From Acidiferrobacterales bacterium (lineage in GTDB: Bacteria > Pseudomonadota > Gammaproteobacteria > Arenicellales > Poriferihabitantaceae), in the NCBI GenBank assembly GCA_019633985.1, contig JAHQWE010000131.1, positions 1-43,618 on the forward strand: DNA of 43,618 nt. Reading direction: 5' to 3'. A model generated the notes under the pieces. That model had not been told where the DNA came from, did not search any database, and saw only the letters and a list, made by a program, of their open reading frames with translations. Shown here in pieces: positions 1 to 8,784 of this stretch. Each line of letters starts with the position of its first letter. Positions within the stretch are counted from its first letter, which is position 1. The position numbers and the translations under genes were made by a program.

Positions 1-633
1 CCGCGACCCCATCTCGATCGAGTGTCGATCAATGAATTCATTCGCACCCAGCGCACGTAAATAGTCATGCTGCTCAGACTTTCCGGTAAAACCCACTACT
101 TCATAGCCTTTCGATGACAGTATATCGACAGCAACGCTACCCACGCCACCGGTTGCTCCGGTCACCACAATCTTGCCATATTCAGGGGTTTGACCATTTT
201 GCTCCATTCGCATGACAGCCATGGCTGCAGTAAAACCCGCTGTACCCAGAACCATGGCATCTCGTAATCCTACACCTGCTGGTAAAGGCACCACACAATC
301 TGCACAGACTCGCGCATATTCCGCGTACCCTCCATCAGCGGTTTCAGATAATCCGCAACCACATACCAGTACTTCATCACCTTCTTTAAATCGATTGTCG
401 GAAGAAGAAACAACGGTTCCGGAGAGGTCTATCCCACCGTTTAGAGGATATTGACGCAAGATTTTTCCCTTCCCGGTTGCTGCCAACACATCTTTGAAAT
501 TGATACCTGACCATGCGACTTTAACAACGACTTCACCGTCAGTCAGATCATCCAGTTGTATTTCCTCAAACCCGGCCTGGATTTTTTTATCTTCAGTTTG
601 ATTTATTCGGAATGCGCGAAAGGAACTGTTCAT
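1..633 (-). CDS. acuI: YhdH/AcuI-family NADPH-dependent quinone / acrylyl-CoA reductase (3' part outside window)
   Basis: Medium-chain dehydrogenase/reductase without structural zinc. The family includes AcuI, which reduces acrylyl-CoA to propionyl-CoA in DMSP/acrylate use, and E. coli YhdH. The 211 codons present start at ATG 633 and run to the window edge without a stop; the family is about 325-330 residues, so roughly the first two thirds are here. Visible are the GroES-like N-terminal fold with SGINFKDVLA, then GGIDLSGTV, a conserved DGGYAEYARV stretch, and the nucleotide-binding loop VTGATGGVGSVA. The gene starts about 20 bases after pgpA ends on the same strand and may be its last cotranscribed member. 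Family call is firm; the exact substrate (acrylyl-CoA or a quinone) is inferred from family only. Confidence 0.85.
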   Translation of the reverse strand, partial: MNSSFRAFRINQTEDKKIQAGFEEIQLDDLTDGEVVVKVAWSGINFKDVLAATGKGKILRQYPLNGGIDLSGTVVSSSDNRFKEGDEVLVCGCGLSETADGGYAEYARVCADCVVPLPAGVGLRDAMVLGTAGFTAAMAVMRMEQNGQTPEYGKIVVTGATGGVGSVAVDILSSKGYEVVGFTGKSEQHDYLRALGANEFIDRHSIEMGSR

Positions 634-654
634 GTTAATTTGGGGTAAGAGAGG

Positions 655-1155
655 TTAATAGGAAAAGATTGAAAGAAGCCAGGGCTGAGTCCACCACAGG
701 ATCAATGCGGCAATCATACCGGCGATCAAGTCATCCAGCATGATACCCATTCCACCATGAACTTTCTGGTCGACCCACTTGATGGGCCAGGGCTTCAGAA
801 TATCGAAAATTCGGAACAAGATAAATCCTGTTATTACATTCGCCCAGGTAAACGGGACGAACAGCATCGTTAGAAAGAATCCGGCAAACTCATCCCAAAC
901 AATTGCAGGATGATCATGGCTATCCAATCTGGCTGCCGTAGAGCCGCATACCCAGGCGCCGATCAAGATACTCAATAGCGTAATCGCCCAAAACAATGAG
1001 GCGCTTAAGGAAAAGGAGACGATATAGACGGGTACAGCGGCAAGGGTGCCAAAAGTACCGGGAGCCACAGGCGCCAGCCCCGAACCTAGCCCAAGCCCTA
1101 AAAAACAGGCTGGACTGGAGAGAAGATCATTACGCGTTGGTGTTTTCGGCTTCAC
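655..1155 (-). CDS. pgpA: Phosphatidylglycerophosphatase A
   Basis: Removes the phosphate from phosphatidylglycerol phosphate, the last step of phosphatidylglycerol synthesis, at the inner membrane. The 166 residues are typical. The N-terminal region has LGLGSGLAPVAPGTFGTLAA, the family hallmark, followed by membrane helices, the acidic IVWDEFAGF motif, and near the end GGMGIMLDDLIAG with paired Asp. The start is a GTG at 1155 inside the end of nusB, an overlap of 26 bases, preceded by a purine-rich GAAGAAA that can serve as ribosome binding site. In many gammaproteobacteria thiL lies between nusB and pgpA; here it is missing, so the two genes are directly coupled. Confidence 0.95.
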   Translation of the reverse strand: MKPKTPTRNDLLSSPACFLGLGLGSGLAPVAPGTFGTLAAVPVYIVSFSLSASLFWAITLLSILIGAWVCGSTAARLDSHDHPAIVWDEFAGFFLTMLFVPFTWANVITGFILFRIFDILKPWPIKWVDQKVHGGMGIMLDDLIAGMIAALILWWTQPWLLSIFSY

Positions 1156-1567
1156 TTTCTTCTCGAACGGCCTTGGCTACTTTGTCCAACACGCCATTAA
1201 CGTATTTATAACCCTGCTCAGAGGCGAAGGTTTTCGCCAAGTCGATCGCCTCGTCAATCACAACATTCACCGGAATCGACTTGTCATAACGTAACTCATA
1301 GGTCCCCAGTCTAAGAATCGCTTGCTCAATCATATCCATGCGCTCCTTGGTACGAGACAGATGCGGTTCAATCAACGCATCGATATCTTCGATATAGTGG
1401 GGAATCACGTTGATCAAACTGATGAAGTAATCCAAGTGCTTTCCGGCCAGATTTTCATTTTCAATAAATGTTTCTCTGATCCGGTCCGGAGATTGTCCGG
1501 TCATTTGCCATTGATATAATGCCTGTACGGCACAACGACGCGCCAGATGTCGACCACTTCTTGCCAA
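1130..1567 (-). CDS. nusB: Transcription antitermination / N utilization factor NusB
   Basis: RNA-binding all-helical protein that pairs with NusE (S10) at boxA sites to allow antitermination, chiefly in rRNA operons. It has 145 residues, a normal length. The start ARSGRHLARRCAVQALYQWQ is the typical arginine-rich first helix, and the C-terminal part carries DKSIPVNVVIDEAIDLAK followed by the FVNGVLD-type motif (here YVNGVLDKVAK). The ATG at 1567 lies 9 bases after ribH ends, in the common ribH-nusB arrangement, so riboflavin synthesis and NusB are probably cotranscribed. The C-terminal tail overlaps the pgpA start. Confidence 0.96.
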   Translation of the reverse strand: MARSGRHLARRCAVQALYQWQMTGQSPDRIRETFIENENLAGKHLDYFISLINVIPHYIEDIDALIEPHLSRTKERMDMIEQAILRLGTYELRYDKSIPVNVVIDEAIDLAKTFASEQGYKYVNGVLDKVAKAVREESEAENTNA

Positions 1568-1576
1568 GGAGTTGTC

Positions 1577-2044
1577 CTAGCCTTTGATTTGTCTAGCCAG
1601 ACTCACCATTTCCAGCGCGGTCATGGCAGCGTCTGAACCCTTATTCCCTGCTTTGGTCCCAGATCGCTCAATAGCTTGTTCAATCGTATCGGTGGTGAGC
1701 ACGCCAAATATGACGGGAATATCAAACTCTGTATTTAACTTTGAGATACCACTCGCGCACTCTCCAGCTACATAGTCGAAATGAGGTGTGGCTCCACGGA
1801 TAACTGCTCCGAGGGTAATCACTGCGTCATATTTTCTATGCACGAGCAGTTGCTTAACCGCGAATGGCATTTCAAAAGCACCTGGCACCCAGACAATATC
1901 GATGTTTGATTCCTTAATGCCGTGTCGAACCAGGCTGTCTATTGCACCCTGAATCAACTTGTCAGTGATAAAGTGATTAAACCGTCCACCAACGATGGCA
2001 TATTGCCCGCTACAATTTGTCAGCGTCCCGGATAACTCATTCAT
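1577..2044 (-). CDS. ribH: 6,7-dimethyl-8-ribityllumazine synthase (riboflavin synthase beta chain)
   Basis: Joins 5-amino-6-ribitylamino-uracil with 3,4-dihydroxy-2-butanone 4-phosphate to give 6,7-dimethyl-8-ribityllumazine, the penultimate riboflavin step; the family forms icosahedral or pentameric shells in the cytoplasm. The 155-residue protein has the substrate-site motifs [32 protein letters not shown] (with the catalytic His) and the late [12 protein letters not shown], followed by [13 protein letters not shown]. Its ATG overlaps the last 8 bases of the upstream ribB gene, so the two are likely translated together. No FMN riboswitch is visible before the rib genes. Confidence 0.97.
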   Translation of the reverse strand: MNELSGTLTNCSGQYAIVGGRFNHFITDKLIQGAIDSLVRHGIKESNIDIVWVPGAFEMPFAVKQLLVHRKYDAVITLGAVIRGATPHFDYVAGECASGISKLNTEFDIPVIFGVLTTDTIEQAIERSGTKAGNKGSDAAMTALEMVSLARQIKG

Positions 2045-3230
2045 GGTCGTTTTCCCACTTCTCCAGTGATTGTTGATCAGTAATATATTCTACAACTTCA
2101 AGCCCGAATCCGGACAAACCGTAAGTACGCTTTTCTCGACCTAGTGCTAGCAAACGCTCAACACCCAGATCTCGCAGTATCTGACCACCTGCGCCCAACA
2201 TTCTTAAGTTGGCGGGATTCTGCGGCCGCGTAGAAGCATTTTGTCCATCCGAATTTTTGCGTCGTGAATGCCGTTTCAAATCAACCCGCGAAGCCAATTC
2301 TTCAGCAGATTCATGATACGCAAGCATAACAATAACGCCGGAGCCATGAGAGACAATTGATTCCAGCGCGTTACTGAGCTCCCATGACTGTTCTTGACCC
2401 ATGTCAAGTAATACATCCAGTAATCCACGATGAACATGCACTCTAACAGCAACCGGCTTGCTGGAGTCTATTTCACCGTAGAGCAATGCCATATGCACTC
2501 CCCCTTCCATTTCATCGCGGTAAATCACGGTATCGAATTCACCTTGTGGCATCGTCATACGTTGCTCAGCAACACGTTGTACTGTTGGGTCATTAGACAA
2601 TCGATAGCTGATTAAATCTGCGATCGTCCCGATCTTTATTTGATGATGGCGACCGAATTCAATCAGATCTGGAAGACGCGCCATCGTGCCATCTTCTTTC
2701 AGGATTTCGCAAATCACGCTGGCAGATTCAAAGCCGCACAAACGCGCCATATCCACGCCCGCTTCGGTATGCCCTGCTCGCGTCAGCACGCCGCCAGGTT
2801 GCGCCTTAATCGGGAAGATGTGTCCCGGTGTCACAATGTCTTCAGGCTGCGCATTGCGTTTTACAGCAGTACGAATCGTAATCGCTCTGTCCTGCGCGGA
2901 AATTCCGGTAGTGACTCCTTCCGCCGCTTCAATCGATACCGTGAAGTTGGTCGAAAAGCGGGCACTGTTTCGACTTACCATAAGCGGTAAATCCAGTTGC
3001 TGACATCGCTCTTCCGTGAGCGTCAAACAAATCAACCCGCGGCCGTGGGAAGCCATAAAATTGATATGCTCATCGGTGACACATTCCGCTGCAACCAATA
3101 AATCACCTTCGTTTTCACGGTCCTCGTCATCGACCAGGATCACCATCTTGCCTTGCCGATAGTCCGCCAGCAGATCTTCAATCGGGCTCACTTGAACTCC
3201 CTGTTCGATTTGAATTGGGGGCTTGTTCAT
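2037..3230 (-). CDS. ribBX: 3,4-dihydroxy-2-butanone-4-phosphate synthase with degenerate GTP cyclohydrolase II-like C-terminal domain (RibBX type)
   Basis: The N-terminal ~205 residues are a complete Rib[12 protein letters not shown] (metal and substrate acidic residues), [16 protein letters not shown], and [20 protein letters not shown]. The enzyme makes 3,4-dihydroxy-2-butanone 4-phosphate from ribulose 5-phosphate. The C-terminal ~180 residues keep the fold and end of GTP cyclohydrolase II ([28 protein letters not shown]) but the zinc site is gone: where RibA has ECLTGD...SLRCDCG this protein has [16 protein letters not shown], with no cysteine. This is the variant described in Proteobacteria as RibBX, often autoannotated ribBA. 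I chose ATG 3230 (397 residues): a longer frame from 3278 would run into ribE. A separate ribA should exist elsewhere. Confidence 0.9.
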   Translation of the reverse strand: MNKPPIQIEQGVQVSPIEDLLADYRQGKMVILVDDEDRENEGDLLVAAECVTDEHINFMASHGRGLICLTLTEERCQQLDLPLMVSRNSARFSTNFTVSIEAAEGVTTGISAQDRAITIRTAVKRNAQPEDIVTPGHIFPIKAQPGGVLTRAGHTEAGVDMARLCGFESASVICEILKEDGTMARLPDLIEFGRHHQIKIGTIADLISYRLSNDPTVQRVAEQRMTMPQGEFDTVIYRDEMEGGVHMALLYGEIDSSKPVAVRVHVHRGLLDVLLDMGQEQSWELSNALESIVSHGSGVIVMLAYHESAEELASRVDLKRHSRRKNSDGQNASTRPQNPANLRMLGAGGQILRDLGVERLLALGREKRTYGLSGFGLEVVEYITDQQSLEKWENDHE

Positions 3231-3240
3231 GACTAGTCGC

Positions 3241-3858
3241 TCAATTTTGCTTTTGATCGGAATGCTGCATTCGATCAATATACCGCGCCATCAAGTCGAT
3301 CTCCAAATGCACACTCGTTCCTTTTTTCATTGCACCAAGAGAGGTCACCGCTAAAGTATGGGGAACCAAAGTCAAATCGAAAAAAGTCGTTTCTCCCTCA
3401 TCAAATACCTGATTGGACGTCAAACTGATGCCATCCACGGTGATAGAACCTTTTACCGCAATATAACGCCCTATCTCCCTTTCAGTGCGAAGACGCATCC
3501 AGGTCGACTCTTCGCTGTCCCGACGCTCTATCAATTCGCCGGTACCGTCTACATGCCCAGATACCAAATGGCCACCGAGGGGTTTGTTTAATGTCAATGC
3601 GGTCTCGAGATTAACGCTCTCGCCCACGCGCCATTGTCCGATCAAACATTTATCCAGGGTTTCCGGAGACACGTCAAAACAACCCGTGTTGCCATTCAAT
3701 TGGGTGACCGTCAGGCATGTTCCGTTCACTGCAATACTGTCTCCAATCGATATATCTGAAACGCGTAGTCCGGACAAATCCACTTGCAACCGCAATCCTT
3801 TGTGATCGGGCTCGGTGGAGGTAATAGAACCCAGTGCCTCTATGATGCCGGTAAACAT
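3241..3858 (-). CDS. ribE: Riboflavin synthase (alpha chain)
   Basis: Dismutates two molecules of 6,7-dimethyl-8-ribityllumazine into riboflavin and the ribitylamino-uracil. The 205 residues contain the two tandem lumazine-binding barrels of the family: the first opens with MFTGIIEALG and holds VNGTCLTV, the second begins after GGHLVSGHVDGTG and holds VDGISLTS. The start at ATG 3858 matches the invariant MFTGI beginning. It lies between ribD (48 bases upstream) and ribBX (10 bases downstream) in one minus-strand run. The short polar tail after the C-terminal helix (HSDQKQN) is not conserved in the family. Confidence 0.96.
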   Translation of the reverse strand: MFTGIIEALGSITSTEPDHKGLRLQVDLSGLRVSDISIGDSIAVNGTCLTVTQLNGNTGCFDVSPETLDKCLIGQWRVGESVNLETALTLNKPLGGHLVSGHVDGTGELIERRDSEESTWMRLRTEREIGRYIAVKGSITVDGISLTSNQVFDEGETTFFDLTLVPHTLAVTSLGAMKKGTSVHLEIDLMARYIDRMQHSDQKQN

Positions 3859-3906
3859 ATTCTTAAGCGTTCGAATTTATTCAGAGAGCCTGTTCAAAGA
3901 GAACAA

Positions 3907-5133
3907 CTACTTGTCTGACTTGACGCTGAGGGTCAATCTCATATCCCTGCCCACTCGACGAACATCCCTGAACTCCAGAACTAGTTTGTCTGCAATAGAA
4001 TCAAGTCCAGGTACTCTAAACATTCCTCTAGCGCTGCTTCCTAAAAGATCCGGTGCCATGTAAACCACGATTTCGTCGACCAGCCGTGCTTGCAGCATGC
4101 TGCCAGACAGCCTCGCCCCGGCTTCAAGCATCAAATTGTTGACTTCACGCTCACCCAACATCTCCATCAACGCCATCAGATTAATGGAACCGCCAGTCAT
4201 TTCACATCCTGTTACTTCTACATTTGTCTGGGTGTAAAGGGCTGCGTCTGAGAGCTCACTGGGTGAAGTCACAATCAAGACTTCACCAGGTTGCGAGAGA
4301 ATGCGCGCGTCTGTCGGTGTACTTAGTCTGCTGTCAACGATCACCCTCAGCGGTTGCCGCTCGGCGAGTGCTGACCGGTTGTTTTCGGATGCCGGCCGAG
4401 CCGTCATCTGGGGATCATCACGCAGTACGGTGCCAATGCCGGTCAATATTGCTGAACTGGATGCGCGAAGTCGATGCGCATCTTCTCTGGCCTGCTCCGA
4501 GGTAATCCACTGACTTTCTCCATTCTCCATTGCCGTTTTTCCATCAAGACTCACAGCGATTTTTAGGGTCACCCAGGGTGTCCCGGTCATGATGCGTTTA
4601 ACGTAACCGCGGTTTAACCAGTGCGCACTATCCGTGTTGATACCTGTCTCTACCTCAATTCCCGCGTTTTGTAATGCTGAAATTCCCGCGCGATTCACCT
4701 TCGGGTTTGGATCTTCCATCGCAATCACGACGCGACGAATGCCGGCTTTGATAATGGCATCCGTACAAGGTGGCGTCCTGCCGTGATGGCAACAGGGTTC
4801 CAGGTTGACGTAGAGCGTCGCGCCATCTGCATGTTTTCCTGCTTGTTTTAAAGCATGAATCTCCGCATGTGCCTGGCCAGTGACTCGATGAAAACCCTCG
4901 CCTACCACCACCCCGTTTTTAGTGATAACACAGCCAACTCGGGGATTGGGATGAGTACTAAAACGACCCATTTCTGCAAGCTTAAGCGCACGTGCCATAA
5001 ATTCGTGGTCATGACCGGGCTCGTAGTCATAGTGCTCAGGGATACTAATCTGCCGGGCTGGTGCCTGGGAAATCGAGTCAGCAATGGTACTGGTCAGATC
5101 TTTGAGATCCTTGATGCCGGGGAATTTAGCCAT
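3907..5133 (-). CDS. ribD: Bifunctional diaminohydroxyphosphoribosylaminopyrimidine deaminase / 5-amino-6-(5-phosphoribosylamino)uracil reductase
   Basis: Second and third steps of riboflavin synthesis. The deaminase half carries the zinc site QAHAEIHAL (H89, E91) and LEPCCHHGRTPPC (C114, C123); the reductase half follows with WVTLKIAVSLDGKTAMENG and SQWITS, and later IVDSRLSTPTDARIL. In the chosen frame the protein has 408 residues, about 40 more than usual, because of an N-terminal extension before the normal FMARALKLAEMGRFSTHPNP start. I used ATG 5133, which is directly preceded by an in-frame GTG at 5136. No strong ribosome binding site marks either one, and an internal ATG at the usual family start cannot be excluded. 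Lies between nrdR and ribE. Confidence 0.94.
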   Translation of the reverse strand: MAKFPGIKDLKDLTSTIADSISQAPARQISIPEHYDYEPGHDHEFMARALKLAEMGRFSTHPNPRVGCVITKNGVVVGEGFHRVTGQAHAEIHALKQAGKHADGATLYVNLEPCCHHGRTPPCTDAIIKAGIRRVVIAMEDPNPKVNRAGISALQNAGIEVETGINTDSAHWLNRGYVKRIMTGTPWVTLKIAVSLDGKTAMENGESQWITSEQAREDAHRLRASSSAILTGIGTVLRDDPQMTARPASENNRSALAERQPLRVIVDSRLSTPTDARILSQPGEVLIVTSPSELSDAALYTQTNVEVTGCEMTGGSINLMALMEMLGEREVNNLMLEAGARLSGSMLQARLVDEIVVYMAPDLLGSSARGMFRVPGLDSIADKLVLEFRDVRRVGRDMRLTLSVKSDK

Positions 5134-5219
5134 CACAATAAATCAAGCAAAAATGTCGAATGTGCTGAATAGGATTTAGGGTCGAGTAGATGAGAGTGTA
5201 TGGAGAGAGCAAAGCTATT

Positions 5220-5726
5220 CTACTCTTTGCCACCCGCAAAAAGCGAAAGCTGCACTTTACCCGTTCTATCGGTCAAACTATCACGCAACTTTTCTACCTC
5301 GTCACTGAATTCTTCAAGATCCTGAAAGCTACGATACACCGAGGCAAATCGCACGTAGGCAACCTCATCCATCATTCTGAGTTCATCCATTACCGCCTCT
5401 CCGATTCGCTTCGCCGGGATTTCTCGTTCGCCTTTGTGTGTGAACTGCCTCATGATACGGTTCACAGCTCCCTCGACAGATTCCACATCGACCGGTCGCT
5501 TCTCCAATGCTCTCGCAAGTCCACGGCGAAGCTTTTCTTCATCGAAGCGCTCCCGCAGACCACTCGATTTGATGACCTGAGGAAGTTGTAAAACGATATG
5601 TTCTGAGGTGGTAAAACGTTCTTCGCAGCCTACACATTCCCTCCTTCTGCGCACACTCTCACCGCCATCTCCCAATCTCGAGTCGATTACTCGGGTATCT
5701 TCAGATGCACAGTAGGGACATCGCAT
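5220..5726 (-). CDS. nrdR: Transcriptional repressor NrdR
   Basis: Represses ribonucleotide reductase genes by binding paired NrdR boxes; an ATP-cone domain senses ATP/dATP. The N-terminus has the zinc ribbon with C3, C6, C31 and C34 (MRCPYCAS and RRECVGCEERF), then the ATP-cone from about residue 49 (LPQVIKSSGLRERFDEEKLR). At 168 residues it is slightly longer than the common ~150, with an extra C-terminal tail ending LSLFAGGKE. The placement just before ribD is the classical one; glyA, frequent upstream of nrdR, is replaced here by secF. No nrd gene is present in the window. Confidence 0.97.
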   Translation of the reverse strand: MRCPYCASEDTRVIDSRLGDGGESVRRRRECVGCEERFTTSEHIVLQLPQVIKSSGLRERFDEEKLRRGLARALEKRPVDVESVEGAVNRIMRQFTHKGEREIPAKRIGEAVMDELRMMDEVAYVRFASVYRSFQDLEEFSDEVEKLRDSLTDRTGKVQLSLFAGGKE

Positions 5727-5771
5727 CAGCAGAACACAGCGATGGAAAAAGATATGGCCATACTCTTTACG

Positions 5772-6791
5772 TTAAGGTTGTGCATCCAATTCAGCGCCTT
5801 CTTTCACTACCGGCATCATATCTTCGCGAGAGATTCCCAACATCAGCACAACCGGGCTAGCCACAAAAATCGAGGAGTACGTTCCGACGACAACCCCAAT
5901 TAAAAGTGCTGTTGAAAAACCCCGAATCACCTCACCGCCGAGCAACAACAAGGTCAAAACCACGATTAATGTGGTTAAAGAAGTCAAAACGGTTCTCGGC
6001 AATGTCTGGTTAATGGATCGGTTGATAATGCTAACCGGATCTCCCTTACGCATTTTGCGAAAATTCTCTCTAATCCGGTCGTATACAACAATCGTGTCAT
6101 TCAATGAGTAACCAATCACCGCCAGAACAGCGGCTAAAACGGCAAGTGAGAACTCAAACTGAAAAATAGCAAACATACCCACCGTAATTAACACGTCATG
6201 CACCAAGGCGACCACCGAGCCAACGGCAAAACGCCACTCGAATCGAAACGTGACGTAGGCCAATATACCGATCAATGCATAAAGCATCGCCAGAGTTCCC
6301 TGGTTCTTTAGCTCATCACCAACCTGAGGGCCGACAAACTCAACACGACGCATCTGCAGTTCACAATCTGCGGTTACGCCATCACGCACACATTGTTGTG
6401 CGCCTGTGGCAGCGCCAGCTTGTTCAATGAGGGTTTCTCCTCCAGGCCCTCGCAGGGCTTCCATCACGCTAGTGCTTAGCTCCGAAGCTTTCTCTGATTC
6501 ACCAATGACGCCCGAAGGTAACCTGATCAACACATCACTGGAGGTACCAAAATGCTGAACTACGGCATCCTCAAATCCAGCGGTAGACAGCTGATCGCGA
6601 ATGGATTCGATCTCAGCCGCAGACTGATAACCGACCTCAACTAATGTTCCTCCGGTAAAGTCGATGCCGAAATTCATGCCGCGAGTCGCGATTGCTATCA
6701 GACTGACCAAAATTAGAGCCGTAGAAATAATGACCGCCAGTTTTCGCTTGCCTAGAAAGTCGAGAGTTGTTTCTTTATTTAAAAATTGCAT
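5772..6791 (-). CDS. secF: Protein translocase subunit SecF
   Basis: With SecD forms the RND-like membrane complex that uses proton motive force to pull exported proteins through SecYEG. The protein has 339 residues with one N-terminal helix (residues 17-35), the hallmark GIDFTGGTLVEV just after it, a periplasmic P1-type domain, and five C-terminal helices including VIGYSLNDTIVVYDRIREN. The periplasmic part holds a pair of cysteines (C134 and C143) close together, which could form a disulfide in the periplasm. Begins 14 bases after secD ends, on the same strand. Translation start at ATG 6791 is supported by AGGAA a few bases upstream. Confidence 0.97.
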   Translation of the reverse strand: MQFLNKETTLDFLGKRKLAVIISTALILVSLIAIATRGMNFGIDFTGGTLVEVGYQSAAEIESIRDQLSTAGFEDAVVQHFGTSSDVLIRLPSGVIGESEKASELSTSVMEALRGPGGETLIEQAGAATGAQQCVRDGVTADCELQMRRVEFVGPQVGDELKNQGTLAMLYALIGILAYVTFRFEWRFAVGSVVALVHDVLITVGMFAIFQFEFSLAVLAAVLAVIGYSLNDTIVVYDRIRENFRKMRKGDPVSIINRSINQTLPRTVLTSLTTLIVVLTLLLLGGEVIRGFSTALLIGVVVGTYSSIFVASPVVLMLGISREDMMPVVKEGAELDAQP

Positions 6792-6805
6792 AGGAAATTC
6801 CTCAA

Positions 6806-8689
6806 CTAAATCGCTAGCTTCTTGACGTTCTTGCCGCCATAGAACCAGTTGATTAAAACGCGAGTCAATAATATCGCAGTGAACATAGAGGTCAGGATGC
6901 CAATACTAAGCGTCACTGCAAAACCCTTGATTGGCCCCGTTCCAAAGTTAAACAGAACAATCGCAGCGAGAAGTGTTGTCACGTTGGCATCGATAATTGT
7001 TGACAGCGCCTTGTCATACCCCATGTGGATACTTGCTTGGGGCGAATTTCCATTTCTAATTTCTTCGCGTATTCGCTCAAAGATTAGAACGTTGGCATCT
7101 ACTGCCATACCGACAGTCAGTACAATCCCGGCAACACCCGGCAACGTCAGCGTTGCTTGAAAGAAAGAGAGTACAGCAACCATCAGGATGAGATTCACCG
7201 CCAGCGCAACGTTGGCGGCAAAGCCAAACACCCGGTAGTAAAACAACATAAACAACAGCACCAGCAAAAAGCCCACGGTGACTGACATAAAACCCTGTGA
7301 GATATTTGCCTGACCAAGGCTTGGGCCGACGGTACGTTCCTCAATAATTTCTACTGGAGCTGCTAGCGCGCCAGATCGCAGCATTAACGCAAGATCGCGA
7401 GCTTCATCTACGCTTTCCAGACCTTCGATCTGAAAACGTTTTCCCAACTGGTCACGAATAACCGGGGCGGTAATGACCTCTTCTAATCGTGAACTTACGC
7501 GAACTGGTTGACCTTCTTCATCCCGGACTATCGAACCATCCGAACCCTTCTTAATCTCTGAACTTAGCTCGACGTAAACCACAGCCATCCGTCGATTAAT
7601 ATTTTCGCCAGTCACCCTGCTATTTTTGCGTGCTCCTTCCGCATCAAGCGTAATACTAACGATAGGAGAGCCAGTTTGACTGTCAATACTTGCTGCAGCA
7701 TCAACAATATTGTCCCCTGAATAAATCATTCTCTTCTTCAGGAGAATCCTGCGACCATCCCTGAAATTGTAAAGACGACCACCTGGCGGTGCCTGCCCGG
7801 ACTGCTCCGCGCTGACCGTGTTTTTCTCATCCACAAGTCGCATTTCCAAGGTAGCTGCCCTTCCCAATATCCGCTTGGCGCGTTCGGTATCTTGTACTCC
7901 CGGAAGCTGTATCACAATGCGATCAGCTCCTTGTTGCTGTACCACCGGCTCCGCAACGCCAAGCTGGTCGATACGGTTACGCAGTGCAGTCATGTTTTGC
8001 TGTAACGCAAATTCGCGAATCTCTGCGCTTTGCTCCTCACTCAAGCGCGCCAAAATCACATCATTGCGATTCGGATCAGGCGCCGCATCCAGTTCGCCCA
8101 ATTGTTCAGCAATCACCTCAAGAGCAGCAGTGCGGTCAGACGCTTCGCGCATGGTGACTTCAATCCCCCCGTCAGATGTTTGACGCGCCCCGGTGTGACG
8201 CAGCTTGGCCTCTCGCAAGACCAGCTTAATATCATCTTCATATCGTTGACGGGCGTTGTCGATCGCTGTCTGCATATCTACCTGTAGGAGGAAATGCACA
8301 CCCCCGCGCAAGTCCAACCCCAGATACATTGGATTCGCGCCTGATTCGGTCAGCCACGTTGGTGCACCGGAAATCAAACTCAGTGCTGTGCTGAAGTTGC
8401 CGCCGAGCGTTCGCTCAATTTCATCCCGAGCCAGCAGCTGATCTTCGCTGGATTCAAAGCGTACTTTGATGCCTCGTTCATCTTGCACTACAGACTTGGC
8501 TTTTACCCCAGCAGTGCTCAATGCGGTCTCTACCTGACCAAGTGCGGACGCATCCAGCGACAAGCCGCGGGCACCCCGGATGGACATTCCCGGATCATTA
8601 CCGAAAATATTAGGAAGCGCGAAAAAAAAACCTACCAGCAGCACGAGCGCGACGATCGTGAATTTCCACCAGGGCGTCTTATTTAACAT
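6806..8689 (-). CDS. secD: Protein translocase subunit SecD
   Basis: Large subunit of the SecDF export motor. It has 627 residues, close to the E. coli length. One N-terminal membrane helix is followed by a long periplasmic region containing MYLGLDLRGGVHFLLQVD and the RNRIDQLGVAEPVVQQQG segment, then a SecD head domain, then five membrane helices carrying VGMAVDANVLIFERIREE, with the Asp used for proton coupling, and GFAVTLSIGILTSMFTA. Sits between yajC, 95 bases upstream, and secF. The ATG at 8689 is followed by a Lys-Thr-Pro-Trp-Trp-Lys start typical of SecD. Confidence 0.97.
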   Translation of the reverse strand: MLNKTPWWKFTIVALVLLVGFFFALPNIFGNDPGMSIRGARGLSLDASALGQVETALSTAGVKAKSVVQDERGIKVRFESSEDQLLARDEIERTLGGNFSTALSLISGAPTWLTESGANPMYLGLDLRGGVHFLLQVDMQTAIDNARQRYEDDIKLVLREAKLRHTGARQTSDGGIEVTMREASDRTAALEVIAEQLGELDAAPDPNRNDVILARLSEEQSAEIREFALQQNMTALRNRIDQLGVAEPVVQQQGADRIVIQLPGVQDTERAKRILGRAATLEMRLVDEKNTVSAEQSGQAPPGGRLYNFRDGRRILLKKRMIYSGDNIVDAAASIDSQTGSPIVSITLDAEGARKNSRVTGENINRRMAVVYVELSSEIKKGSDGSIVRDEEGQPVRVSSRLEEVITAPVIRDQLGKRFQIEGLESVDEARDLALMLRSGALAAPVEIIEERTVGPSLGQANISQGFMSVTVGFLLVLLFMLFYYRVFGFAANVALAVNLILMVAVLSFFQATLTLPGVAGIVLTVGMAVDANVLIFERIREEIRNGNSPQASIHMGYDKALSTIIDANVTTLLAAIVLFNFGTGPIKGFAVTLSIGILTSMFTAILLTRVLINWFYGGKNVKKLAI

Positions 8690-8784
8690 AGTATTTTGAA
8701 CAAAAAGCGAACGAAAGATGTATCTGAATAAGTGCAGGAACCCTCATCGGGACTGCCACAACCGCGTTGAGATTCCAGTTTCAA

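Noticed and set aside
2037-3278. Longer RibB frame starting at 3278
   Set aside because: It would overlap ribE by about 38 bases and its first 16 residues do not match the family; ATG 3230 gives the normal start.
5137-5219. Possible FMN riboswitch before ribD
   Set aside because: The gap is only about 80 bases and shows none of the conserved RFN-element core; the rib genes here are embedded in a longer operon.
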